Source: Limnoperna fortunei (Eukaryota > Mollusca > Bivalvia > Mytilida > Modiolidae). From it: 64,000 bases of DNA. Shown here in pieces: positions 13,289 to 25,275 of this stretch. The notes under the pieces are model-generated. The model saw nothing but the letters and a program-made list of their open reading frames with translations, did not search any database and was not told where the DNA came from. Within the stretch, counting starts at the first letter, position 1. Every line of letters starts with the position of its first letter. The DNA is taken from NCBI GenBank assembly GCA_944474755.1, contig OX104124.1:45151342-45215341 (forward strand). Reading direction: 5' to 3'. Both the position numbers and the translations under genes were made by a program.

Positions 13289-13376
13289 TCAGTTCTTTTG
13301 TGCAGAACTGATGCAGAATAATGCTGATGTGCCTTGTGAATATAAAGTAAACTAATTCACATAGTTTTCTTATCAG
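13289..13376 (+). promoter_or_regulatory. Core promoter of EGF-MAM copy 1
   Basis: TATAAAG lies at 13,341-13,347 and an initiator-like TCAG at 13,373-13,376, about 32 bases apart and 63 bases before the ATG. Upstream is an inverted repeat, TCAGTTCT...AGAACTGA (13,289-13,311). All three elements are conserved in order and spacing in copy 2 (29,177-29,268). Confidence 0.6.
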
Positions 13377-14479
13377 GTCGCGATATTTTAATAACTGGTT
13401 AGTCTTCTCAGTTCGGTTAATGTCGATACCAGCGCAACATGTATTTTAAGGAGACTTTTTGTTGTGTGTGATAGCCTTATCGTTTCATGACTACGTGCGT
13501 AAGTAATCACTATTGTATATGTAGGATATGTTTTTTCAATAGTTACTGATGTCAATAGGTAAACTATGAGAAATATATAAGATTAAAGTCGATAACTTTT
13601 CAATATAGTTATATTTAATTTAGAAAATTTTAATATAATTAAAAATTTTAACTCTTGATATGATTAAAAAAAAAACCTCTGTAATGCGTCATAACGTTAA
13701 CGTTCATAATTTGAATGATACATTTAGTTTCATTTGCCGACGTCAATTGATTATTCTACTGTCGCAATTAAGAGTTTATCTAGCGACGCGTTACTACTAT
13801 AGCTACAGTAAAATGTTTAATATGCATTGTCAAATTTTCCAATAAAATCTCCATTTGATGAAGCAACTTCATAATTGCGTACGTGATTAAGTTTTCTGTA
13901 CCTCATTTTCCTCTTTTTTATTAACATCATTAATAGCTTGCACAAGAGATAACGCAGTTCTTTAGTCTCTCGGTTAATAGTCAACGTTTTTAATATATCA
14001 AAAGGTACTATGAGACATTATCAAAATGTAATGAAGCATAATAAATTTAGTTGAAAGTCATTTGGGTAATAAGCATGCATTAATTAGTAAAATTGTTTCT
14101 GTTGCAGAATCCTGTCTCACAGACACGGACTGCAAGAATATGTCCATGTGTTACGACAGCGTTTGTGAGTGTCTAACTGGATTTGAAGGTGAAGACTGCA
14201 GTGTTATGGGTAAGAAAATTGAGAATCGTAAGACTGGTGTAATAGGTAAGAGAGCGTAGATTAGAAAGTCTGTAACAGGTAATAGGTAAGAGATTAACCT
14301 ATATTAAGAAAACTGTAATGGAAGAATAACACAATGTATTTGATGTGAAAGTCTTTTACGTATTTAGTAATGTAACAGAACGAATTAGATTTGTTTGACT
14401 GCTAAGTTTTCAAGTTATGGGTAGAAGAGAAGACTTAAATGTTATGGGCAAGAGAATGTATTGGTTTCAGTTCTTAAAT

Positions 14480-14660
14480 GCGATAGGCAGAAGAATGTGT
14501 TTGTTTCACAAGCCTTTACTTTGACAGGTAGGAGAATGTATTTTTTTTACATATCTTAGTGTGACAGGTAAGATGATGTATTTGATTCACATGTATTTGT
14601 TTCACAAGCCTTAAATGTGGTAGGTAGGGGAATGTTTTTGATTTACATACCTTAAATTTG
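14480..14660. repeat. Degenerate intronic repeat
   Basis: Four to five poor copies of a unit around aggtaggagaatgtatttg plus ttcacaagcctta, in intron 2 of EGF-MAM copy 1. A single related stretch is seen at about 31,430-31,540 in copy 2. Confidence 0.5.
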
Positions 14661-15026
14661 CTAGGCGATTTTATGCTTTAAATGTTTAAATAGATCAGAT
14701 TTGATATAAGTATTGAATTAAGGTTAGAGATGAATTTAATGAAAATCACCATTTTAAGTCTAGAGAAACAATTTAACAAAGATGGCAGAACTGTTACAGG
14801 TGGGGTTATATTCTGGTGAACTTTAGTGCTATAGATAATTTCTTGTTTGCACATTATATTTCCCGTTTAAGCTCAATAAATGATTAGCCATTTTACAGTC
14901 ATTTATATGTGTGTTATTTGTGTGAAATAACGCACACATTCAAATTTTAATTTCAATAAAATAACTATCTCATGTACTATAGTCCAGTTTTATAATACAA
15001 TTTGAAACAGTCAAAATGACAAACCT

Positions 15027-15462
15027 CAATGGCCGACCGGCTCTATGCATGGCAACAATTTTTTCTCAAATGGCCCACATGCCCATAGAATGACAACACC
15101 TATCCCTTAATCGCCCACCGGCTAAGAGAATAACTCAGCTATCCCTCAATGTCTCATCGGCCCAGCGAATGACTACACCTATCCCATAATGGCCCACCGG
15201 CCTAGGGAATGAAATGACAACACCTATAATGGCCCACCGGCACAGGGGATGACTGCACCTATTTCTCAATGACCCACCAGCCCAGAGAATGACTACATCT
15301 ATCCCTCAATGGCACCACTGCACAAGGAATGACTACACTTATCCCTTAATGGCCCACCCGCACAGGGCACGACTACACCTATCTTTCAATGGCCCACCGG
15401 CCTAGAGAAAATCTAAACCCATCCCTAAATTGCCCATCGCCCAAGAGAATGACTACACGTAT
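15027..15462. repeat. About 41-bp minisatellite in intron 2 of EGF-MAM copy 1
   Basis: About ten units built on ctcaatggcccaccggccca followed by gagaatgactacacctatcc. It lies just upstream of exon 3. It is more GC-rich than its surroundings and is not found in copy 2. Confidence 0.9.
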
Positions 15463-16471
15463 CCGTTTAAGAAAAAAACAGTTACAGTTAGCCTCATTCT
15501 GTATAGTTTGTAGTGTACCCTCTATTCATGTTTATTTTTTAAATATAAAGCATCGTCTGTATTGATAGGATTGCCTATGACCTTTGTACACGATCCATCG
15601 GTATAAGGAATGAGATAAAACAATGGATGGGCCAAATACAACACCATTAGAAAGAAATATTTCTGGTCAATGTCATTACTAATTTACTATGTTTTTTGTT
15701 TAGTCAGTATGGTTCCTAGCAATCCATGTCAACATGGCGGAAGTTGCAAAGAGGGAATCACCCCATGTCAGTGTGAATGTACAGATGAATATACGGGGTA
15801 CAGATGTGAGAAGCAAAGTAAGCAAAACGTGTAAAGTCATATTAAAGAGATAAGAATAACTTATATGCAAGAGAAACTTAAACATTTCATCATTTTATCT
15901 TCAAGAATAAAGTTGATTCAGAATCCCCGTTACTTGTACTCTTGATACTGTCCTTCCACTAAGCGTCATATGTGGGAATGAATACAACATGCGTGGTATA
16001 TCATTGATATTATGTACGTGTGTTGATTATGCAAGCGTGGCATAACACAGGATAGAGCATGTGTGTAAATGGATTATAAAGACCTGTTATTAAATATTAT
16101 CTTAGATTACAGTACAACTGTCGATATTTTATATTTTGCCGAACCAGTCCAGTATAGTATTGGCCTGATTCACCCCCTATTGGCCTGATTTTTATAAATA
16201 TTCAATTCACATCCTGTATTAACTGTGGAAAATAATGAAAGTAACCGTTATATTGGTAAACAGCTGTATTGCCTCTGGATACTCTTCAGGCCACTAACTA
16301 GGTCAATACAGAAATCATAATTTAAAGATAGCATAATACATATAACTAAACAAGAATATATACAAAATGTTGTGAATTTTATTATAGCCAACAACGAGCA
16401 ATATCAAGTCTTCGACTGTAAAGACACTTTATACAGTTATCAAAATGTTCGCGTATATCTTACAAAAAAGT

Positions 16472-16544
16472 ACTGAGACCTCAGTGTTGACAGATCACGT
16501 GATCAACAGTAGAAGAACTTTCTTAACCACGCGCTACCGACGCC
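16472..16544 (-). mobile_element. SINE family 1 fragment (tRNA head)
   Basis: Minus-strand remnant with ggtagcgcgtggttaagaaa and gatcacgtgatctgtcaaca, corresponding to the tRNA-like head. The body and tail are missing. It lies in intron 3 of EGF-MAM copy 1. Confidence 0.65.
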
Positions 16545-16754
16545 CTTGATTGTTTTTAGCCTAGTTAATCAACAAAAGAATAATTATGTGCTCTTTTTTA
16601 TTTAAATATATTTTATTCTTCTAAAAAGCAACAAATTAATCAGACACAAGTTGTAATTTTCTTCTCAGTGCTCTGTTATTGGTTGGTCTTCGGAAAGATG
16701 CATTGGGCTAATCAATAACTTAGGCAATACAAAAGCGAGTTAAACATAGAGTTT

Positions 16755-16960
16755 AATATGTGTACGAATTTGTAATATAGGCGTGTTTACATGTGAATTT
16801 GTAATATAGGCGTGTTTTCACATATAGTGTGAGATGTGTGTAAACGTACGTAATATATAGACATGATTTGACACATAGTTTAACTCATTTGTGAATTTCT
16901 AGTACATGATTAAACAAATAGTGTGTAAATTGTAATTTAGGCGCGTTTTAATGGATTAAA
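16755..16960. repeat. 44-bp repeat, short version in copy 1
   Basis: Four to five decayed units around gtgaatttgtaatataggcg and tgttttcacatatagtgtg. This is the unexpanded counterpart of the 2.3-kb array at 35,800-38,060 in copy 2. Confidence 0.75.
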
Positions 16961-17028
16961 CAAGCGAATACAGCATCGAGAAGTATTTAAGACTGGTGTG
17001 ATTTTTTACTGTTCTTATGTATTTTTAG

Positions 17029-17595
17029 ACCAGTGTTACTATGATCAGTGTAATGGAGGAGCTTGTATCAGCAAAGACAACATTCATGAATGTATCTGTC
17101 CAGCTGGTTATTCCGGCTATAATTGTCAAATTTATGATGCATGCCGAGACGCTCCATGCACTAACGGAGGCACTTGTCAACAGTATGGCAACACAGGATA
17201 TACATGTACTTGCCCTTTTGGTTTCTCTGGAACCAGCTGCGAAATTGTAGATCCGTGTTATCCCAACCCTTGTAATGGTCATACCTGCATTCCAGATAAC
17301 ATTCAAGATAGCTACACTTGCGATTGTCCATTTGGATATTTAAAGCCAAACTGCGCAGTGTTTGATATTTGCGCCTCCCTTTCAACGAATCCTTGCCAAA
17401 ATGGTGGAACATGTCAATGTGATAATAATGGTTTCTGGTGCCTTTGCCCTTCTGGCTATATCGGTTCAGACTGTGCAACATTCGATCCATGCGCTTCAAC
17501 TCCTTGCCAAAACGGTGGTTTGTGCACAATTTCTGGAAGTTCGTTCACGTGTACATGTCTGTATGGCTACTCGGGTAGTATGTGTCAGACTGAGG
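17029..17595 (+). pseudogene. Exon 4 of EGF-MAM copy 1: five EGF domains, still open
   Basis: Single 567-nt exon (acceptor gtatttttag, donor gtgagt, phase 1 in and out) encoding five consecutive EGF-like repeats with the typical CxNGGxC and CxCPxGYxGxxC spacing. It is the longest open frame in the window. It differs from copy 2 mostly by single residues. The most divergent part is the second half of EGF 3, where copy 2 has an RGD and this copy has PDNIQDS. The exon itself is intact, but the gene carries stops elsewhere. Confidence 0.85.
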
Positions 17596-18019
17596 GTGAG
17601 TTACACATGCGTGTTTATTACCACTGAACTTCAGAAACAATTACAATAAATCCTTATAAAGTAATTACCAAACATATCTGTTAATACAAATATTTTACAA
17701 CACTTTAAGTAGTTAAATAAATCGTTGCCCCGCCTCTCGTGCACGTGCCACCATTACAGCGGAAATCTGAGTTTTTATAATAAACATGCAATTCTTAAAA
17801 CATTTTACCATAACTAATTTATTGTTAGAAATAACTGTTAAATAACACTTCCTAAACATATATTTTTCAGACATCAAAGCATGTAGCTTTGAAAGTACCA
17901 CATACCCTCTATGTGATGTGCTTGCACAGATCATCGGAATGGACGAATTCGATTGGAGCCAGATGTCTGGTGTAAGTAAACAATTAAAAAGTCATGTGTT
18001 TGCATTGGAATATTTTTTA

Positions 18020-18440
18020 AAACTTCCAAATTGAAATACTAACTATTCTAATAGGACGTTCTACAGACGCTTTCGACGAAACTACCGTTAAATATGCAAT
18101 AAAATATTGTATTAGCCTAATTTTATTTATTTTATTTACATACTATTACACGTCCTAACGTCAATAGATTGTGTCAGTTTTGGTCGAATATTTTTGTCCT
18201 AGGTTTTGACCTCATTTGACGTAAAGTACAATTTTATTATGAGATACCGTTCGTATAGATATGAATATCCGTCCGTCTGTCTCGCCTCAGTCTGTCCGTA
18301 CCCCGGTCGTGTCAAGATAATAACTTAAAAACACGTCAAAGGAATTTGTTTCAACTTTGCAGAACTGTTAAGTACAATAAAATTAAAAATTGAATTCAAT
18401 TTCCAATGCAGTCCAATTTGTAGTTTCAACATTGGCCAAT
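18020..18440. other. First part of intron 5 of EGF-MAM copy 1
   Basis: No exon or recognisable transposon. It includes a TE-like patch (ccgtccgtctgtctcgcctc at about 18,270) that resembles low-complexity segments of mollusc repeats, but no boundaries can be set. Confidence 0.4.
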
Positions 18441-18499
18441 TAGTAGTAGGGTGTGAGGTTTTTTAGTCACCCAAAAAACCCCGGGAGGAAGGGAGGAAG

Positions 18500-18720
18500 C
18501 CCCGCCCCCTTTCTATATATGGTCACCGGAAGTGAGTCATCGGAGATTCCACCATCGCGCAAAACATACGTTTCTCATGACGTCACAGGAAGTACGTGAG
18601 TCATCGGAGATTCCATCATCGCGCAAAACCTTATTTGGTCAACCGATTCCAATGACTCATCGTGTCTGCTAATAAGGATACTTCCATGACGCGCGACCAT
18701 GAGTCATCGCGCGGCGTATA
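18500..18720. repeat. GC-rich repeat island with CRE and AP-1-like sites
   Basis: A block containing gtgagtcatcggagattcc and catcgcgcaaaac is repeated at a spacing of about 64 bp. A perfect CRE, TGACGTCA, lies at 18,578-18,585, and TGAGTCAT or its complement occurs four times. It lies in intron 5 of EGF-MAM copy 1, and I do not find it in copy 2. Confidence 0.6.
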
Positions 18721-18895
18721 ATTGTCATTCCATATCAATTAATGAAAACGTATATTTTAAGGAATTAATTCCCATTCGCTTAATTAAACATCTAAAACAT
18801 TTTTTTGGATAAATTATTTCAAACATTGCGCCGATTATCGATCCGGTCATAACACGTCAGTGAACCTAGTTTATAGCCTATACGATTAATCTCAG

Positions 18896-19138
18896 AAAGT
18901 CGGTTTTTCTCCGGGTCTCCAGCTTCCTGGACCCCTATATCATTAGTGGGTCTTTAGTAATACCTTCTAATTGTTCACTGCAATTGTTTGCTGGCTTGAG
19001 TCTGTGTACGATTTCCAAAACAATTAGATGTTTTCAAACGGAAAGTCGGTTTTTCTCCTGGTCTCCGGCTTCCTGGACTCTATGAAATAGCCGAAAAATT
19101 GCTGAAAGTGTAGTTAAACAACATTCAAACAAACAAAA
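18896..19138 (+). mobile_element. SINE family 1 fragment with internal duplication
   Basis: A 3' part of the SINE (ccgaaaaattgctgaaagtg, then cattcaaacaaac) ends at 19,138. Its upstream end, aaagtcggtttttctccggg, is present twice, at about 18,897 and 19,042. This suggests a local duplication of about 145 bp after insertion. Confidence 0.65.
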
Positions 19139-20820
19139 ACATTAAAGAACGTAAAACCATAAAACACTGATGTACACCGTTAAGGTTTATATTTTTACTT
19201 GATCTATCAAGCCTGAAACAGTCAAAAAGTCAGAAGTCTACACCTATTGAAGTACATTGCAAATTATATTTAGATGACTCCTATAGCAGGAACTGGGCCC
19301 GCAGGAGCGTATGATGGACTGTATTACATGTATATTGAAGCAAATGGACGTAAAAGCGGTGATACTGCAGTGCTCGCGAGTCCAAATCTTAGAGGTTAGT
19401 ACGCACGCGCCAGAAAATAGCGGAATTCAATATTAATTTGTTTTCTGATCTGATTCATATACGTTTGTAACACAAAATAGTGTCAATAACACAACCCAAT
19501 GAACGCGCCCGCGTGCTAATTTTTTACGATAGATGAGGATATGTTGGTTTTATTCACGTAATAAAACAATTACTTACTTCCCACAGCGACCTATATTAAA
19601 GTCATTAATTGTTAAATCTGCTTCGTTGCTAATTATTTGATTAAAAATGAACCCTTTTAAATCTCGTATACGTTTGGAAAGATGAAAGAGCCCATCATCG
19701 GAACAATATACATTCCTAAAATTGACACTTATCAGCCCCACTCCCATACACACGTCAGGCTGGGTGGTGAGTTCATACGTGTTCGAGTGTCGCCTATAGC
19801 GCATGAGCATGGTAAACTTATACACAAACGGCCTTACCGTTTTTCAAAAGCATGATAAGCTAACCAATCACCGCTGTTGAATGCTGACACATATGTCCAT
19901 GGTTCAAATGAGCTAACGTGGGCTTTCTTTTTTATTATTAATCCCTACAAGTACAGACAGACAGAACTGCATTGTAGTAACATACAAAAAGCCACAAACA
20001 AAAAAAAAAACAAAAAATCCATTTGCAATTCTCTCAAACGGAGGCGAAACCTATTTCCTTATGACAAGATAATTTGCAAATGAAACGAAATTAACAAAGA
20101 TAACTAAAGAAATATCAAAATAGAAAATATCAACAGAAAACGAGAACAAACAATTAGAATGAGGCATCTGAGAAACCTGTGAAAAATTAACAAAGAAATA
20201 CAAGTTAATAAAACATAGCATCTATACCATATAATTGAAATAAACGTACATACTATATAGGACTCGACCGTAGGTGGCATTATGGAGATGCCGTATATAT
20301 CAGGGTATGTCTGCCTTTATTACACAGAAAGACTGACAACAGACCAAAATGAGTGCTACGCTCGTAGTGTGTTAATGGTTCTTTTCTTTGGGCACCTGAC
20401 CTCTACAAAAAGGAGCAATAGAAGTTTTTTTTCAATACCTTACTCTCTTTATGCTGAAGACGCAATCGACATTTCCTGTTCGTCGGCCATCCAATATCAA
20501 TACTTGAATATAAGCGTATTGTTGCTCTGATTGATACAAGCTACTGTTTTAATTTACTGGTATCGTAGGTACAAGTTGGTGTTTAACGTACTACTACAGC
20601 ATGTACGGTGCTGACATAGACAGATTATCTGTATTGACCCAACGGTCTGTCAATCAACTCACTCCAACGGAAGTTTGGTAAAAACAAGGTGACCTTGGCA
20701 ACCAGAATTGGTATCTAGCGAAAGTAGATTTGACCGACACTACAGATTTCCAAGTAAGTTAGACTATAGCCATCTTTATCCATACATTATCATCACATTT
20801 AATTTTTGCAGTTTCGAGGA

Positions 20821-20975
20821 GTCTCACTCGACTCCAATCTTAATCTACAAGGATTGCCAGTAATCCAACCGCAGGTGTGGGGTTTTCTCACGCTCCAAAA
20901 CTGGACGCCTAGATATAAGTAGCTGAAAAATTGCTCCTAATGGCGTTAAACACCATTTAAACAAACAAACACATT
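20821..20975 (+). mobile_element. SINE family 1 fragment
   Basis: Carries tcgactccaatcttaatcta, aaggattgccagt, aaaactggacgcc and the tail ggcgttaaacaccatttaaa. The tRNA head is missing. It lies in intron 7 of EGF-MAM copy 1. Confidence 0.8.
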
Positions 20976-21326
20976 CTAGTTTGTTCAGTGTAATAGATCT
21001 GTGGTGAAAAAAAACACCTTTTTCTATTATAATACAGTGCTTGCAGCTAAAGCATAAACAGCTCAGGATGACATCGGCGGATTTTATTTATATATGTAAT
21101 TTTAAGAAAACGTGCTATTCAGCAAAAATTGAAATAAAATTACAACACCAAATTTACAGCATATGTTTGGGGAAGAAAAGTTCTTTTGACTCTCTAATGT
21201 CTCTTAATGTGGACTATAAACAAGTCATGTTTCCGTGTGAAGGTTATCTCTTTACTGTGCATTGTAGAACAATATGTCCGAGTAGGTAGAGTGAGATTGT
21301 TTTTTTAATGTGGTCTTTAGAACGGA

Positions 21327-21839
21327 TTGATTGATTGATTTATGGTCTTTAACGCCCGAGCAGCAATATTTCAGCTATATTCAGGCGATGAACATGAAAT
21401 GGATGATAAAATGAACATGAAATAATGGAGAATGAAAATGGGATGGGACACAAGGAAAAAATAGGGGTAACGGATTTTAGATTGCCACTGGCAAATGGGA
21501 TGATGGATAGGGTCGGGCAATTTAGCCTCCTGTAGCGGGATCGAAATCCCTACTCATAGCGAATACTACAGCAGCGTTCTTTGACGTGCGAGGAACGTGG
21601 CATTTTTCCCAACACGGTGCACTAATATGGTTTGCGGTCAGGTTTTCCGTATTATGGCCTGACAACCCCAGCTTGCCAGGGGTACCCCATTCAACCACCT
21701 GGGGCACACATCCCAGTCGGTCTTTAGGCAAACAAACCTGACACGCCGGTCATGGTACTGGGCGCTATTTAGTCGCCTTTTACGACAAGCTAGCGCGACT
21801 GCGGTCTGTTCTTTTAGCCACCCGGATCCCGCACGGGGC
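21327..21839 (-). mobile_element. SINE-like element, family 2, with target site duplication
   Basis: A 513-bp insertion flanked by a perfect 13-bp direct repeat (tctttagaacgga at 21,314-21,326 and 21,840-21,852). On the minus strand it starts gccccgtgcgggatccgggt and ends in a (TCAA)n tail preceded by ctgctcgggcgttaaagacc. The tail resembles that of family 1. It inserted in the last coding intron of EGF-MAM copy 1 and is absent from copy 2, so it arrived after the duplication. Confidence 0.85.
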
Positions 21840-22935
21840 TCTTTAGAACGGACAATATGTCCGAGAGGGCCAAATGTCTTACTTGGGACTTTTGAATAAT
21901 CATTTCTAGTTGGGTATATATGTCTTACTGTGCACTATAAAACAATCTGTCCTAACTGGGTATATAATATTAAATTTTATAATTCAGAAACAGTTGTTTA
22001 GAGAAACAAGCTAATAATTATGAATATTTTCAGTTTTTCATCAAAGGAGTTCGCGGCAGTAGGTTTAAAAGCGACATTGCAATTGATAACCTAACATTAT
22101 CACACGGAACATGCGTATAAATAATACGATGAGAGGTAAAACATTATATACATTTACACTTATCCAAAGATTTTGCGATACATCATTTAGACAATATTAG
22201 TACACAGTTATTATTTTAAAAGACATGATATATAGACAACTTTTGTCTAATCTCTCAGCATGTTTGTCATCAAAAGAAAAATGTTTTTCTTCAGCATAAA
22301 TAAAATATTAATTAGAAATAAACATGGGATAACTACTTACTAAAAGAATAACAACTTCTACGTTAATTAAATTAAATTTAAATCCTATTACAATTTACAC
22401 CATGACATGTGTTTCCTAACATCGGAACTGTTATTAATATTATCCACTGCTTGTAACAAATGCAGATTTTTTATTGGTGGGTTACCCGTTGGTACAAATC
22501 CCATGCCCCCGCCTGCGTTGCAAAATTCGCAGTGTATTGTTTGTGCGTTGCTATATATGTTATAGAACACCACAGTAATGTATTCCACAAAGGAATATTT
22601 CTGTTTTTTTATATTTGTATTTCCTTTCAAACACTGCAGATGCCCAACATTTACACTGACACACATAAATATGAATTACATTGGAACTTGACGTCATTGT
22701 CTGATGATGTTATAATAGCGTGACTTGAGCCGCCAAAATACCTATAGTTAGAAAAAAATTTAAAACAAAACTCTCTAAACTGAGGTACCATCCTAGACTT
22801 GGTAAAATTGGCATTTTATGCATAAAAAAACGTATATTTTTTTGTGAGCAACTGTGACGTTGCCCATTTAGTTTATTTCTGACCCACAAAAAAACTATTT
22901 TCAGCTTTGTATACTTGTTAGCCGGTGCAAAATCA

Positions 22936-23072
22936 TTTACCTGCGTTATAACCCGGGTTATGGAAACTACCTGAAAGTACTTTTCGACAGCATTCGACTT
23001 CGCCTCAGGCTTAACAGAAGTACTTTTAGGTGGTACAATTTCCATACGCCCGGGTAATAACGTAGGTAAATG
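22936..23072. mobile_element. Hairpin MITE-like inverted repeat
   Basis: About 137 bp with arms containing tacctgcgttataacccggg / cccgggtaataacgtaggta and aagtacttt / aaagtactt. It lies in the intron before the 3' UTR exon of EGF-MAM copy 1 and is not seen in copy 2. Confidence 0.65.
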
Positions 23073-23136
23073 ATAATGCCATGACCAGAATTGGGTACGT
23101 ATTATAACTGACACATTGTTGTTTGTTTTCTTTCAG

Positions 23137-23300
23137 ATTTGATTGGAACGATGGCAATGAATTTGATTATTTTTTAGTATTTCTGTATTTTTCAGATTAT
23201 TCTCTATTCTTCTGTAAAGATTTACTAGATTTTCATATAGGTCTTTAAGGTTAGTGTCTAAGTACTGAATGAAATCAATGCCCTACCATGAGTCATAATG
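23137..23300 (+). other. 3' UTR exon of EGF-MAM copy 1
   Basis: Acceptor tgttttctttcag ends at 23,136 and is conserved with the copy 2 acceptor ending at 45,891. The coding exon has a donor 15 bases after its stop codon (22,135). The end is not defined. Confidence 0.45.
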
Positions 23301-23503
23301 AAAATAATTGATAGCCGAATTGTATCAGACATTTTTGCTGCCTTACTTCTGTCAATTTAATTTATGTTTGGTACTTTAAATCTGCAAGACGAATCATCTC
23401 ACCAAATCTGTGAAATTACACAATTTTAATGTTTTTACGCTTAAAACCATGGTATCTAGTGTTTTTTTGGCTCTAATATCTATATATTTGCTTTATCTTT
23501 AAG

Positions 23504-24043
23504 TACAATAAAACTTCGGTAGCTCGAACTCGGATGGCTCGAACACCACCGATTTCTCGAACTGTTTTTAAAGTCCCGACATTTATTCCTATATATGTTT
23601 GTACAAAAACCCCGGTTTTTCGAACACCGATTTCTCGAAAACTCGAACTCATTTATAGGTCCCTTTGATATTAAACTTATGTAAGTCACCATCAATAACT
23701 CGAACTAAAATTATAAGCGTCAGTGCGAAATTATTTATTAATTTAACTGCGATGGATATACCGAGTACAAACGGGTTTTTGCGCAGTAACGGAAGTAAAT
23801 AGAAAGCGCTGTAGAAATTTCAAATTTCACAAACTATTAAACCTAAAATACATTCAAAACAAATTTTAGTTTCCAAAAACAACCATACCGCGTGTAGGAA
23901 AATTAACGAGCAACTTAAAAACAAAATCGGTCACGGTACGGAACAGATACATTTCCGGAGGTTGTTCAACTTCGGTGGCTCTAACAACCGATAACTCGAA
24001 CTATTTTTGGCGACCCCAGTGAGTTCGAGTTATCGAAATTCTA
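23504..24043. mobile_element. Non-autonomous DNA transposon, Tigger/pogo-like ends
   Basis: About 540 bp bounded by inverted copies of a sequence like aataaaacttcgrtarctcg followed by aac. The subterminal motif ctcgaac recurs several times. No transposase frame is present. The ends resemble pogo/Tigger elements; a TA target duplication could not be confirmed. Confidence 0.65.
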
Positions 24044-24147
24044 ATATCTAGATATATTTTGAAGTTTTCCTATAAAAAAGATTGTTTCTCGATATTAACC
24101 ACTAATCTCCTTTGGCAAGAATATTAGGATTAACAACCTTCAACTGT

Positions 24148-24400
24148 ACGCATGCCTACAACGATTAATGCTAAATATAAATTCAATTGTTTCTATTATA
24201 TAGAAAAGTAAATATTAGTTTCTTGCATTGAATAATGCATACAACAATTTATGCTTAATATAAATTCTGTTGTTTCTATTATATAGAAATAAATATTAAT
24301 GTCTTGCATTAAATAATGCCTACAACAATTTATGCTTAAAATAAATTCTGTTGTTACTATTTATTGAAATAAATATAAATTCTTGCATTGAATAGTATTT
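24148..24400. repeat. About 85-bp tandem triplication downstream of copy 1
   Basis: Three copies of a unit containing cctacaacaatttatgctta and tctattatatagaaataaat. The matching place downstream of copy 2 (about 46,805-46,880) has one copy, so this is a local expansion. Confidence 0.75.
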
Positions 24401-24605
24401 GTTGTTGTGCCTATTCACGCATGCCGGAAAATGTATAAGATTTTGCCATTGTCATTCACTGTTTCCAGGCATTTAATTTCATCAGAGTCATCTAAGCATG
24501 GAATATTGTTCGTTGTTATGCGCCTGCAACTAAAACGTGGTCTGGAAGTATTATGCATGGTTTCCCTGGACTGCACTTCATGTTCCCATGTTGTGTGATG
24601 TTTAA

Positions 24606-25275
24606 TAGTTCGACTATGTAAATACACTTTTGACAATATTAGTTCCGCAATGGGAATAAACTACTGACAATAATAGTTCCACAATGTATATACATTATTG
24701 ACAATACGTGTTCAACAATGTGAATAACCTACTGACAATAATAATTCCACAATTTGAACTAACTACTGATAATAAAAGTTCCACAATCTGAATTAACTAC
24801 TTACAATAAAGTTATACATTGTGTATAAACTACTGACAATAATATTTCTACAATGTTTATACATTACTAAACAATAACCGTTCCACACTGTAAAAAACTA
24901 TTGATACTAATAGTTCCACAATGTGAGTACACCAATGACAATAATAGTTCTACAATGTAAATACACTTTTGACAATATGTGTTCCACAATGTGAATAAAC
25001 TATTTACAATAAAGTTCCACAATGTGTATAAACTACTGACAATAATATTTCCACAATGGAAATACACTACTAACAATAATAGTTCCACAATGTGAATAAA
25101 CTACTGATACTAATAGTTCCACAATGTGAATACACTACTGATACTCATAGTTCACATTGTGAATCAACTACTGATACTCATTGTTCCACATGTGAATAAA
25201 CTACTGATACTCATTGTTCCACAATGTGAATAAACTACTGATACTTATTGTTCCACAATGTGAATAAACTACTAG
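24606..25275. repeat. 34-bp satellite, array 3
   Basis: About 19 units of tagttccacaatgtgaataa plus actactgacaataa, with a period of 34-35 bp. It marks the start of the second duplicated unit and lies where intron 1 of the third peptide gene copy should be. Confidence 0.95.

Larger units (their letters stand above)
13439..22120 (+). pseudogene. EGF-MAM secreted protein, copy 1 (probably disabled)
   Basis: Eight exons match the intact copy 2 one for one: 13,439-13,498; 14,108-14,209; 15,704-15,817; 17,029-17,595; 17,871-17,971; 19,274-19,394; 20,569-20,753; 22,034-22,120. All splice sites are kept. Two lesions break it. Exon 1 is 60 nt instead of 61: one base is lost in the T-run after gagac, which gives a TGA at 13,469-13,471 within the signal peptide. 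In exon 7 the TAC codon found in copy 2 is TAA (20,679-20,681), in the middle of the MAM domain. Everything else is open, including the 189-residue five-EGF exon, so the decay is recent, or one lesion could be an assembly error. A SINE is inserted in its last coding intron. A truncated product from an alternative first exon cannot be excluded. Confidence 0.75.

Noticed and set aside
17161..17529. Long minus-strand open frame over the EGF exon of copy 1, and the similar one at 39,348-39,758
   Set aside because: Antisense shadows of the EGF coding exons; their composition follows the sense cysteine codons and they have no splice or homology support.
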